A DNA stretch of 42,038 nt from Vibrio rhodolitus (GTDB taxonomy: Bacteria > Pseudomonadota > Gammaproteobacteria > Enterobacterales > Vibrionaceae), in contig NZ_QLYZ01000028.1 in NCBI RefSeq assembly GCF_003350325.1, forward strand, positions 1 through 42,038. Direction: 5' to 3'. The position numbers and the translations under genes were made by a program. Below, piece by piece: positions 16,033-23,979 of the stretch. The notes under the pieces are model-generated. The model did no database searches. It saw only the letters and a program-made list of their open reading frames with translations, and had not been told where the DNA came from. Numbering within the stretch: position 1 is the stretch's first letter; every line of letters begins with the position of its first letter.

Positions 16033-16074
16033 GCTCAGGGGATTCACTTATTTATCGCCTTGCTAAAATCCCCT
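16033..16074 (+). repeat. Inverted repeat with ERIC-like end
   Basis: AGGGGATT (16037-16044) is inverted at AATCCCCT (16067-16074). The left arm lies in GCTCAGGGGATTCAC, close to the conserved end of enterobacterial ERIC elements. The inner part does not resemble an ERIC core, so this may be a shortened or unrelated palindromic element. It continues directly from the dispersed repeat. Confidence 0.4.
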
Positions 16075-16387
16075 CTACTTTGAAGTGTCACGTTCTAAGA
16101 CGAGAATAATCGACAAAATTACCTACAAATAAATTAGTAGGCAGCACATCGAATTTTACAGTAGAGCACTACTCAAGCTCCCTATTCGGAATAGCCATCT
16201 TTTGCCACAAACCATTGCTCAATACGACCAGCTAAATCTGTACAGCTAAAAAGTTTTTAGCTCTAGATAAGCGAATTAGAGCAGTTAAGATTGAATAGAC
16301 TAAATGAATTAATAACAATAAGTTAATTAACACCCAATGCTTGGTGTACAGCTTTTTGAGCTTTTGAACACCCATAGGCCAAATACT
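16075..16387. other. Gene-free spacer before uvrD terminator
   Basis: I see no gene here. The only clear structure is a perfect hairpin AGCTAAAAA-G-TTTTTAGCT (16244-16262). A 64-codon minus-strand frame spans 16232-16426, but it starts inside the uvrD terminator and lacks a ribosome site. The sequence is AT-rich. Confidence 0.6.
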
Positions 16388-16415
16388 AAAAAAGCGTGCC
16401 GAAGCACGCCTTTTT
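16388..16415 (-). terminator. uvrD terminator
   Basis: A stem GCGTGC-CGAA-GCACGC flanked by A runs and TTTTT. On the minus strand it has the stable TTCG tetraloop and ends in TTTTTT. It begins 20 bp past the uvrD stop. Confidence 0.92.
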
Positions 16416-16435
16416 AATTCAATCATGTCTGCTAA

Positions 16436-18610
16436 TTAGAGTTTTTCTAATCGAGCATAAGCGGTGACTAACCACTTAATGCCTTCACCATTGAAGGCGA
16501 CTTGCACACGGCTTTGTGGACCACTGCCTTCAAAATTAATGATGGTACCTTCACCAAATTTCGGGTGTAGCACGCGAGAGCCTAGGCTAAAACCTGTTTC
16601 GTTGAAGTTCTCTTTCACCACAGTTTGGCTAAAGCGACCAGAGCTAGTTGGGCGGCTCACTTGCGCTTTCATACGCACTTCATCTAAGCAACTTTCTGGC
16701 AACTCTTTAATAAAGCGTGACGGTTTATGGTACTTATCTTGGCCATACAAACGGCGCATCTCAGCGTAAGTGATGTAGAGTTTTTCCATCGCACGAGTCA
16801 TGCCTACATAGCAAAGACGGCGCTCCTCTTCCAAACGACCTGCCTCTTCTGCTGACATTTGGCTTGGGAACATCCCCTCTTCGACGCCAACCATAAACAC
16901 CATTGGGAACTCTAGACCTTTTGCACTGTGTAGCGTCATTAGCTGCACCGCATCTTCAAACTCATCCGCCTGACCTTCACCGGCTTCTAATGCAGCATGA
17001 GTTAAGAAAGCAGTGAGTTCACTCATCTCGTCCGCTTCTTCAGGTTTTTCGAACTGGCGCGTTGCTGTTACCAATTCTTCCAAGTTCTCAATACGCGCTT
17101 TAGACTTTTCGCCTTTCTCTTGTTCATACATTGCAAACAAGCCCGAGTATTTGATCACATGGTCAGTTTGTTGATGCATTGGCATTTCACAAGTGTCATC
17201 TTCCAGTGCATTGATCAACTCAATAAAGCGGCTTAGTGCACCAGCAGCACGCCCTGTCAGAACTTGCTCATCAATCAGAGCGATACTGGCTTCCCATAAG
17301 GTACAACCACGATCACGCGCAGCAAATCGAACCGTCTCTAAGGTTTTATCACCCAAACCGCGCGTCGGTGTATTCACAATACGCTCAAACGCCGCATCAT
17401 TATCACGGTTATTAATCAGGCGCATATAACCTAATGCGTCACGGATTTCTTGGCGTTCGAAGAATCGCATCCCGCCATAAATTCGGTACGGTAGACCCGC
17501 TTGCAGCAAGGCTTCTTCCAGCACACGTGACTGGGCGTTATTACGGTACAGCATTGCCGTATCGTTCAGCGCTCCACCTTTGTCTTGCCACTCTTTTACC
17601 TTACCAACTGCAAAGCGCGCTTCATCTAACTCGTTATAAGCGGCATAAACAGAAATCGGCTCACCAACATTGCCGTCAGTCCATAGCTCTTTACCCATAC
17701 GCTCAGTGTTGTTAGCGATCAGAGTGTTCGAGGCTTCTAGAATGGTTTTGGTCGAACGGTAGTTTTGCTCCAAACGAATGGTATTTACACTTGGAAACTC
17801 AAGGGTGAATTTTTCAATATTCTCAATTTTCGCCCCGCGCCAACCGTAGATAGATTGGTCATCATCACCAACGATCATCACGCGCGTATCTGGACCTGCC
17901 ATCATGCGTAGCCAAGCGTATTGGATATTGTTGGTATCTTGAAATTCGTCGACCAAAATATGCTTAAAGCGCGCTTGGTAGTGTTCACGAATTGCCGTCT
18001 TATCACGTAATAACTCGTGAGTTCGTAGCAAGATCTCAGCAAAATCGACTAAGCCAGCACGATCGCACGCTTCCTGATAAGCACTATAAAGCTGCAAATA
18101 GGTCTTGGTCACAGGATCATGATAAGCATCAATGTGCTGCGGACGCAGACCTTCATCTTTCTTGCCGTTAATCCACCAGCAAACTTGGCGAGGTGGCCAC
18201 TGCTTTTCATCCAAGTTTTGCGCTTTGATCAAACGCTTGAGCAAGCGCTGCTGATCATCGCTATCAATGATTTGGAAATCTTCCGGTAGCTTAGCGTCTA
18301 GATAGTGAGCACGCAGAATACGATGGCAGATACCATGGAAAGTACCATTCCACATGCCCGATGCACTGCCCATCATCAACTCTTCGATACGCCCGCGCAT
18401 TTCCGCTGCAGCTTTGTTGGTAAAGGTTACCGACATAATCGAGAACGGCGACGCTTGCTCAACAGACATCAGCCAAGCAATTCGGTGAACAAGCACACGA
18501 GTTTTACCACTCCCTGCTCCAGCAAGAACAAGCAGGTTTTCAATTGGAGCTGCAACGGCTTCACGCTGTTTATCGTTTAGACCGTCGAGAAGTAAAGAGG
18601 GATCCATCAT
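16436..18610 (-). CDS. uvrD: DNA helicase II UvrD
   Basis: A 3'-5' superfamily 1 helicase for nucleotide excision repair and mismatch repair. 724 residues, close to E. coli UvrD (720). Q motif LNDKQREAVAAP (11-22), Walker A GAGSGKT (31-37), TFTNKAAAEM, motif II LVDEFQDTN (about 220-228), motif III GDDDQSIYGWRGA, QNYRS, and motif VI VGMTRAMEKLYI. The C-terminal Tudor-like segment (GSRVLHPKFGEGTIINFEG) is present. The first two codons are both ATG (18610 and 18607), so the start could be one codon later. It carries its own terminator, and a LexA-like site lies just upstream. Confidence 0.96.
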   Translation of the reverse strand: MMDPSLLLDGLNDKQREAVAAPIENLLVLAGAGSGKTRVLVHRIAWLMSVEQASPFSIMSVTFTNKAAAEMRGRIEELMMGSASGMWNGTFHGICHRILRAHYLDAKLPEDFQIIDSDDQQRLLKRLIKAQNLDEKQWPPRQVCWWINGKKDEGLRPQHIDAYHDPVTKTYLQLYSAYQEACDRAGLVDFAEILLRTHELLRDKTAIREHYQARFKHILVDEFQDTNNIQYAWLRMMAGPDTRVMIVGDDDQSIYGWRGAKIENIEKFTLEFPSVNTIRLEQNYRSTKTILEASNTLIANNTERMGKELWTDGNVGEPISVYAAYNELDEARFAVGKVKEWQDKGGALNDTAMLYRNNAQSRVLEEALLQAGLPYRIYGGMRFFERQEIRDALGYMRLINNRDNDAAFERIVNTPTRGLGDKTLETVRFAARDRGCTLWEASIALIDEQVLTGRAAGALSRFIELINALEDDTCEMPMHQQTDHVIKYSGLFAMYEQEKGEKSKARIENLEELVTATRQFEKPEEADEMSELTAFLTHAALEAGEGQADEFEDAVQLMTLHSAKGLEFPMVFMVGVEEGMFPSQMSAEEAGRLEEERRLCYVGMTRAMEKLYITYAEMRRLYGQDKYHKPSRFIKELPESCLDEVRMKAQVSRPTSSGRFSQTVVKENFNETGFSLGSRVLHPKFGEGTIINFEGSGPQSRVQVAFNGEGIKWLVTAYARLEKL

Positions 18611-18620
18611 GGCTAAGCTA

Positions 18621-18636
18621 CTGGTTATTTATACAT
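18621..18636 (-). promoter_or_regulatory. Candidate LexA (SOS) box before uvrD
   Basis: CTGGTTATTTATACAT matches the CTGT-N8-ACAG LexA box in both half-site cores (CTG...ACA) with an A/T-only centre; the outermost bases of both halves are off. It ends about 11 bp before the start codon. E. coli uvrD is under LexA control, which supports the call. Confidence 0.5.
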
Positions 18637-18812
18637 AAAAGTTGATTATAACCTAAACAGCTAGGTGATATGAGCAGAAAACCGAGAAATTTTTTCCATT
18701 TTTTTATTGCTTATCCATCAAACAATTAGATAACAATTTTGCATCATTTTTCTGGCAAAAATAAATTTTATGAAAGTTTTCTGGCTGCTTTTCTATCCTA
18801 TTAGGTGAGCAA

Positions 18813-18825
18813 ACTGTTGAACAGT
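18813..18825 (+). promoter_or_regulatory. Perfect palindrome upstream of bufA-like gene
   Basis: ACTGTTGAACAGT is a 13-bp perfect palindrome 41 bp before the start of the precursor peptide gene, where an operator would act. The binding protein is unknown. I see no typical CueR site here. Confidence 0.35.
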
Positions 18826-18866
18826 CTGCCAAATTTAATCAAGGAAATCAGTCTGAGGAATCTACT

Positions 18867-19121
18867 ATGAAAAAGTCTAATCTAGCTGTAACTGCTGCAA
18901 TCACAGGTCTATTGGCTATGGGTACGCTAACGGCAGCACCAGCGGTCGCTGCTGACAAAGAGAAATGCTATGGCGTGTCTAAAGCCGGTAAAAATGACTG
19001 CGCAACCAAAACCAGTTCATGTGCTGGTACCGCTAAAGAAGATGGTCAGAAAGATGCATTCGTTGTAGTTCCTAAAGGCCTATGCGACAAGCTGGTTGGC
19101 GGTAGCACAGAGTCAGCTTAA
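18867..19121 (+). CDS. bufA: DUF2282 bufferin-like precursor peptide
   Basis: 84 residues. Residues 1-29 are a Sec-type signal peptide (KK start, hydrophobic ITGLLAMGTLTAAPAVAA) with cleavage probably after APAVA or the next Ala. The mature peptide is small and has four cysteines (34, 45, 52, 73) in a Gly/Lys/Ser-rich context (EKCYG, NDCAT, SSCAG, GLCDK). DUF2282 proteins next to DUF692 enzymes are ribosomal peptides whose cysteines are oxidised to thiooxazole-type rings that bind copper (bufferins; the related Haemophilus Hvf oxazolins). The set of ring positions here is inferred. It is the first gene of the operon, with GAGGA upstream. The name bufA follows the described clusters. Confidence 0.87.
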   Translation: MKKSNLAVTAAITGLLAMGTLTAAPAVAADKEKCYGVSKAGKNDCATKTSSCAGTAKEDGQKDAFVVVPKGLCDKLVGGSTESA

Positions 19122-19130
19122 GTCTTGTAT

Positions 19131-19155
19131 GACGCGCTGAGCTCAACGGCGCGTC
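19131..19155 (+). terminator. Hairpin between precursor and enzyme genes
   Basis: A 7-bp GC-rich stem (GACGCGC / GCGCGTC) with an 11-base loop, followed by ATCTCTTTC and not a full T-run. It is likely a leaky terminator or a 3' stabiliser that keeps the peptide transcript more abundant than the enzyme genes downstream. Confidence 0.55.
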
Positions 19156-19189
19156 ATCTCTTTCACGCCATTTTTGCTAGGGATCAACC

Positions 19190-20053
19190 GTGACGACGAC
19201 ACACTTTCACCCATCAATCGGAGTTGGATTACGCTCACCACATATCGACTATTTTTTGACTGAGCCTACGCAACTCTCTTGGCTCGAGATCCACAGTGAA
19301 AACTATTTTAAGCCAGATTCAATTGCTCGCCAGCAACTGCGCCAAATCCGCAATAATTACCAAATCAGCTGTCATGGTATTGGTTTATCACTTGGTAGCG
19401 TTGAACGAGTGAATCCGCTGCACATTAAACAGCTATGTCATTTAGTCGATGAAATCGAACCTATCTTAATCTCTGATCATTTAAGTTGGAGTGAAAATGG
19501 CGGGCACTATTTTAACGACCTACTCCCTCTTCCCTATACGGAGGAAGCCTTAAGCGTGTTTTGTCGCAATGTGCTGGAAGTGCAAGACGCACTTAAGCGC
19601 CCACTGCTAGTAGAGAACCCATCGAGCTATGTAAAATTCACCCACTCCACCATTACTGAATGGGAGTTTCTCGCTGAAGTGCAACGCAGAACTGATTGCC
19701 GCTTGCTGCTCGATTTTAACAATATTTATGTCTCCGCCTTCAATCATGGCTTTAGCTGCGAAACTTACCTCAACGGCATACCAAGCCATGCGGTCGATGA
19801 AATTCATTTGGCAGGTTTTACCGTTAAACAACTAGAGAAAGGCGAGATTTGGATTGATACCCACAGCCGCCCTGTCAGTGATGAGGTTTGGCAACTATTT
19901 CAAAATTGGATTCACCACAATGGTCCACGACACACACTCATTGAGTGGGATTTAGATATTCCAACGCCAGAGGTATTGCTCGGCGAGGCTCGTAAAGCGA
20001 GCCAAATCCTAATTGGTTGTGAGACAAAAGAGTCATTCAAGGAGGCGCTATGA
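19190..20053 (+). CDS. bufB: DUF692 (MNIO) peptide-modifying oxidase
   Basis: 287 residues, GTG start at 19190 with AGGGAT upstream. It belongs to the DUF692 family, now called MNIO, whose members use two or three non-haem irons and oxygen to rework cysteines in precursor peptides. The TIM-barrel motifs are all present: HSENYF (35-40), CHGIGLSLGS (61-70), SDHLSW (95-100), VENPSSYV (141-148), LLLDFNNIYVSAFNHG (172-187), EIHLAGF (204-210), IDTHSRPV (222-229), IEWD (251-254). The His, Glu, Asp and Asn in these motifs are the expected metal ligands. It acts in the cytoplasm before export of the peptide. It is translationally coupled to the next gene. Confidence 0.92.
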   Translation: MTTTHFHPSIGVGLRSPHIDYFLTEPTQLSWLEIHSENYFKPDSIARQQLRQIRNNYQISCHGIGLSLGSVERVNPLHIKQLCHLVDEIEPILISDHLSWSENGGHYFNDLLPLPYTEEALSVFCRNVLEVQDALKRPLLVENPSSYVKFTHSTITEWEFLAEVQRRTDCRLLLDFNNIYVSAFNHGFSCETYLNGIPSHAVDEIHLAGFTVKQLEKGEIWIDTHSRPVSDEVWQLFQNWIHHNGPRHTLIEWDLDIPTPEVLLGEARKASQILIGCETKESFKEAL

Positions 20054-20820
20054 AGCTTGCTGAGCTGCAACATCAATTTGCTAGCGCCTTACACTACCAA
20101 GCGAAAGGTGAAGAGTGCCAAATTGTCAGTGACCACTTTAGTGCAGACGAGCGCATGCAGATCTACCGCAATAACTTCGTGATGAGCTTAAGCGAAGTTT
20201 TGGAGGCAACGTATCCTATGGTGAAGGCACTATTAGGAGAAGAATGCTTCGCGCAAATCGCGCGCCATCATGTGCTTAATTACCCTTTGACCAGTGGCGA
20301 CGTTACCCATTATGGCGAACATTTTGACCAGTCACTCAACACTTTTCCTACGGTGATCCAAGCCGCTCCTTATATCGGAGACGTGGCTCGTTTTGAATGG
20401 GGATTGGATTTAACACAACAAAGGTTTTCGCGCCAACCGCTCGGCAGCCACACTCTCGACCAACTTGCCACATTACCTGTCGAGCAGCATGGTCAAATTC
20501 GCTTTCAGCTCTATCCAGATGTCGTGTTATTTACTAGCGCCTATGCCACTTTTGCTCTCTATCAAGCGATTTTCCACAACCCAGATGAGCTTGCCAAGCT
20601 GGATATTCAACGTCCACAACAAGGTGTATGTGCTTGCAATCAAGCAGGAGAATCCTGGAATCTTGCGGTTGAAGAAGAGGTCTATCAACTGCTTACCAGC
20701 ATCGCTAAAGGGTTCACCTTACAAGAAATCGACCCCGTTTATCTCACCGCCCTCAATCAACTGATTGAACTCAATTTGATTGCTGGATTTTCCTTATCCC
20801 AACAATCAAACCCAAGTTAA
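20050..20820 (+). CDS. bufC: DUF2063 partner protein
   Basis: 256 residues; its ATG overlaps the stop of the DUF692 gene as ATGA, with GGAGG upstream. DUF2063 proteins are obligate neighbours of DUF692 enzymes and are thought to bind the precursor and present it to the enzyme. The N-terminal domain shows the family pattern: LAELQHQFASALHY, ERMQIYRNNF, LSEVLEATYPMVKALLGEECF, HHVLNYPLTSGD. The C-terminal half is a distinct domain of mixed composition (PDVVLFTSAYATFALYQAIF). It is soluble with no signal peptide. Confidence 0.9.
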   Translation: MKLAELQHQFASALHYQAKGEECQIVSDHFSADERMQIYRNNFVMSLSEVLEATYPMVKALLGEECFAQIARHHVLNYPLTSGDVTHYGEHFDQSLNTFPTVIQAAPYIGDVARFEWGLDLTQQRFSRQPLGSHTLDQLATLPVEQHGQIRFQLYPDVVLFTSAYATFALYQAIFHNPDELAKLDIQRPQQGVCACNQAGESWNLAVEEEVYQLLTSIAKGFTLQEIDPVYLTALNQLIELNLIAGFSLSQQSNPS

Positions 20821-20830
20821 GGAGAACACC

Positions 20831-21280
20831 ATGACCACCAAAACCATGCTTGAGACCTATGATGATCTGATCGGCAAATTGCAATGTGTGTTCGTTCCAC
20901 TCCTGTTACTGTTTTGCCGTTTGTGGGTCGCTTGGGTGTTTTTTAATTCCGGTCTGATCAAAATCAGCTCATGGGATAGCACCCTCTACCTGTTTGAGTT
21001 GGAATACCAAGTGCCACTGTTGCCTTGGGAATTAGCCGCGTATATGGGCACTGCCGCCGAGCTTATCCTGCCCGTATTTCTCGCATTCGGCTTACTCACT
21101 CGCCCAATGGCAGCCATCTTGTTTGTCTTCAATATTATCGCAGTGGTCTCTTACCCATTACTGTGGGAAAAAGGCTTCTATGACCACCAGCTGTGGGGCT
21201 TGATGATCTTAATTGTCATCGTTTGGGGACCCGGTCCAATATCCCTCGATAAACTGCTTAAAGCTAAGTTGCAAAACTAA
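20831..21280 (+). CDS. DoxX-family membrane protein
   Basis: 149 residues from the ATG at 20831, with AAGGAG eight bases upstream; the frame could open at 20780 but the start inside the previous gene is poorer. Four hydrophobic segments and the DoxX pattern (LLLFCRLWVAWVFFNSGLIKI, ELILPVFLAFGLLTRPMAAILFVFNIIA). DoxX-like proteins are commonly the fourth gene in these peptide clusters and may take part in redox supply or export. That role is inferred from context. It is followed by an intrinsic terminator, so the operon is four genes. Confidence 0.87.
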   Translation: MTTKTMLETYDDLIGKLQCVFVPLLLLFCRLWVAWVFFNSGLIKISSWDSTLYLFELEYQVPLLPWELAAYMGTAAELILPVFLAFGLLTRPMAAILFVFNIIAVVSYPLLWEKGFYDHQLWGLMILIVIVWGPGPISLDKLLKAKLQN

Positions 21281-21302
21281 CCCCCTACCCTCCATATACA
21301 AA

Positions 21303-21326
21303 AAAGCCTTCCAATCGGAAGGCTTT
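21303..21326 (+). terminator. Terminator of the bufferin-like operon
   Basis: A 10-bp stem (AAAGCCTTCC / GGAAGGCTTT) with an AATC loop, preceded by A residues and followed by AATATTTCT. It lies 22 bp past the DoxX gene stop. Confidence 0.85.
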
Positions 21327-21355
21327 AATATTTCTAATCAATCTAATTCAACACT

Positions 21356-21404
21356 AAGCCAAACTAATTGGCGTTGTAGCTAGGCGTCCAAGAAGCAAAG
21401 CCTC
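21356..21404 (+). repeat. Direct repeat, left copy
   Basis: 49 bp that match 21547-21595 in all but two positions (AAGCCAAACTA.TTGGCGTTG through GCAAAGCCTC). The right copy is the beginning of the dispersed repeat read in the minus orientation. The left copy stops short, so it is a partial element. Confidence 0.8.
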
Positions 21405-21450
21405 ACTAAACCTGGCAATTCTCACAGCAGTTGAGAGTTTCTGCTAGGCA

Positions 21451-21548
21451 GCAAAGTTTCACTGTCTAGGAGCATAGAAAACCATTCTTTTAAGAACAGT
21501 GACTAGAAGTGAAACTGCTTCACACTGACTTGGCAAACCAATTGCCAA
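21451..21548. repeat. Inverted repeats in opdA-side spacer
   Basis: GCAAAGTTTCACTGTCTAG (21451-21469) pairs with CTAGAAGTGAAACTGC (21503-21518) with few mismatches. Inside lies TTCTTTTAAGAA. Further right TTGGCAA (21530-21536) pairs with TTGCCAA. The transcript of either strand would fold strongly. No reading frame is supported. Confidence 0.65.
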
Positions 21549-21666
21549 GCCAAACTAGTTGGCGTTGTAGCTAGGCGTCCAAGGAGCAAAGCCTCTGAAC
21601 ATAGACAAACTATGTGATGAGGTTTGCGAGCGCAGGACAACAACGCTACAGCGCCAAATAGGCAGG
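21547..21666 (-). repeat. Dispersed intergenic repeat, copy B
   Basis: The reverse complement of this block aligns in order with 15905-16019: CCTGCCTATTT, GCGTTGTTG, CATCACATAG, CTATG, TCAG, CGCCTAGC and the TTTGG end. It lies immediately downstream of the opdA stop codon (21668), as copy A lies after the Csr RNA terminator. Confidence 0.68.
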
Positions 21667-21667
21667 G

Positions 21668-23710
21668 TTAGGCTAGGATACCTGAATGACGTAACAAAGC
21701 ATCAATCTCCGGCTCTCTGCCACGGAAACGCTTAAACAGCTCCATCGGCTCTTCACTGCCACCCATCTCTAGGATGTTATTGAGGAAGCTTTGTCCAGTC
21801 TCTTTGTTAAAGATACCTTCCTCTTCAAAGCGTGAGAACGCATCTGAAGAAAGCACTTCTGCCCATAGGTAGCTGTAGTAACCTGCGCTGTAACCACCTG
21901 CAAAAATATGGCTAAAGCTGTGCGAGAAACGGTTCCACTCTAGACCTGGTAGTACGGCAACTTTCGACTTCACTTCAGCTAACGTTTCTAGCACGCGTGG
22001 ACCTACTTCTGGGTCATATTCTGTGTGTAGCGTGAAATCAAACAAGCCAAACTCTAACTGACGCAGAATAAACATCGCCGATTGGAAGTTCTTCGCCGCG
22101 AGCATTTTATCGAGCATCTCTTTTGGTAGTGGCTCACCGGTCTCATAGTGACCAGAGATAAACGCTAGCGCTTCTTCTTCCCAGCACCAGTTTTCTAGGA
22201 ACTGACTTGGTAGCTCTACCGCATCCCATGGTACGCCATTGATACCTGACACTGCACCAGTATTCACTTGCGTTAGCATATGGTGGATACCATGACCAAA
22301 CTCGTGGAATAGCGTCACTAACTCATCATGAGTAAAGAGCGCTGGCTTATCACCGACCGGTTTATTGAAGTTACAGGTTAGGTACGCCACTGGGGTCTGT
22401 AGTTCACCATCCAGTGTGATACGGCGACCACGGCAGTCATCCATCCAAGCACCGCCACGTTTGTGCTCGCGCGCGTACAAATCAAGATAGAAGCTACCAC
22501 GCAGTGTCTTCTCACTATCGAAGATATCGAAGAAACGCACTGACTCATGCCAAGTATCAACCCCTTGACGCTCGGTCACTGTCATACCGAAGACGCGGTT
22601 CAATACTTCAAACAGACCACTCACGGCTTTCTGCTCTGGGAAGTATGGACGCAGCTCTTCATCAGAAATTTGGAATAAGTGCTGCTTCTGTTTTTCGCTG
22701 TAGTAAGCAATATCCCAAAGGTTGAGCTCAGAGACACCAAATTCACTTTGAGCAAATTGACGCAACTCTTCCACTTCGCGCTCACCTTGCGGTTTTGCTT
22801 TGGTGGCTAAGTCATTGAGGAAGCCCAGTACCTGCTCTGGCGTTTCCGCCATTTTGGTTGCCAGTGATTTTTCACTGTAAGTGCCAAAGCCGAGCATACG
22901 TGCAATTTCATGACGCAGTTTCAGCTTCTCGGCGATGATTTCACTGTTGTCCCATTTACCTGCGTTTGGACCACGATCAGACGCGCGCGTTACGTACGCT
23001 TCGTACAACTCTTGGCGCAGCGCTTGATTATCACAGTAAGTCATCACGGGCAGATAAGATGGAATATCTAATGTCAGTAGGTAGCCATCAAGCTCTTTCG
23101 CTTGCGCGGCGGCTTGCGCTGCAGCGAGTGCAGACTCTGGCATACCCGCTAACGCTTTCTCGTCTGTAATGTGCTTAGTCCAACCCATGGTTGCATCGAG
23201 CACATTGTTAGAGAATTGCGAGCCGAGCTCAGACATACGTTTGCTGATCTCGCCGTAACGACGCTGCTCTTCAGCTGGTAAACCAATACCCGACAATTCA
23301 AAGTCACGCAGTGAATCGGTAATGGTTTTTTGCTGCGCTTGGCTTAATGTAGCAAAGGCATCGCTACTCTTGATCGCTTTGTAAGCATCAAACAAACCTT
23401 TGTGCTGACCAACCCAAGTACCGTACTCAGACAGAATTGGTAGGCAGCTTTCGTACGCTTCGCGCAACTCATCGCTGTTCACCACTGAGTTCATATGGCT
23501 CACTGGTGACCAAATGCGGCTTAGGCGATCATCCATCTCTTCAATTGGCGCAACAACAGACTCCCAAGTTGGCTCACTAGCGTTTGCCATTACTTGCTCA
23601 ATCTTGTCACGGCAATCGCTAATCGCTTGCTCGACTGCAGGCTTGATATGCTCAGGTTTGATCTGAGAGAAAGGCGGTAAGTCGGTAAAGGTAAGAAGCG
23701 GATTAGACAT
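21668..23710 (-). CDS. prlC: Oligopeptidase A
   Basis: A cytoplasmic zinc metallopeptidase of family M3 that degrades peptides left by ATP-dependent proteases and cleaved signal peptides. 680 residues, the same length as E. coli OpdA, from the ATG at 23710; the eight upstream codons are not needed. The zinc site HEFGH is in LFTHDELVTLFHEFGHGIHHML (near residue 470) and the second ligand Glu is in the downstream LPSQFLENWCWE segment. The family end motif (FAGGYSAGYYSYLWAEVLSSDAF) is intact. No terminator is visible after the stop; the repeat block takes that place. In E. coli it is next to rlmJ, as here, but divergent. Confidence 0.96.
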   Translation of the reverse strand: MSNPLLTFTDLPPFSQIKPEHIKPAVEQAISDCRDKIEQVMANASEPTWESVVAPIEEMDDRLSRIWSPVSHMNSVVNSDELREAYESCLPILSEYGTWVGQHKGLFDAYKAIKSSDAFATLSQAQQKTITDSLRDFELSGIGLPAEEQRRYGEISKRMSELGSQFSNNVLDATMGWTKHITDEKALAGMPESALAAAQAAAQAKELDGYLLTLDIPSYLPVMTYCDNQALRQELYEAYVTRASDRGPNAGKWDNSEIIAEKLKLRHEIARMLGFGTYSEKSLATKMAETPEQVLGFLNDLATKAKPQGEREVEELRQFAQSEFGVSELNLWDIAYYSEKQKQHLFQISDEELRPYFPEQKAVSGLFEVLNRVFGMTVTERQGVDTWHESVRFFDIFDSEKTLRGSFYLDLYAREHKRGGAWMDDCRGRRITLDGELQTPVAYLTCNFNKPVGDKPALFTHDELVTLFHEFGHGIHHMLTQVNTGAVSGINGVPWDAVELPSQFLENWCWEEEALAFISGHYETGEPLPKEMLDKMLAAKNFQSAMFILRQLEFGLFDFTLHTEYDPEVGPRVLETLAEVKSKVAVLPGLEWNRFSHSFSHIFAGGYSAGYYSYLWAEVLSSDAFSRFEEEGIFNKETGQSFLNNILEMGGSEEPMELFKRFRGREPEIDALLRHSGILA

Positions 23711-23979
23711 AATGCATTCCTTATGTTTGCACAAAGCGAACTGACGAGTTCGTTTGAAATTTAATAATCACGTCTATGTTAAATATAGGTAAGTTAAGTG
23801 ATTTTCAATAGTCATCTCGATGATTATGCTCACAAGCCCTGCGAAATAAAGGCGCTGGCTAAGTAAAAAACCGGCTTAGGTCGATTCGCCAATACTGCCC
23901 CTCTCACTGAGTTAGGTATATACTAAGCGCAATTGTTAATCCTAAGATCATGGTCAAAAGACCGTTTCGAGAGTGTCCC

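Noticed and set aside
15875..16066. 63-codon plus-strand frame after the Csr RNA
   Set aside because: It begins in the terminator of the RNA gene and runs through the repeat; there is no initiation signal.
16232..16426. 64-codon minus-strand frame with a hydrophobic stretch
   Set aside because: Its start lies inside the uvrD terminator and it has no ribosome site; the hydrophobic part comes from AT-rich sequence.
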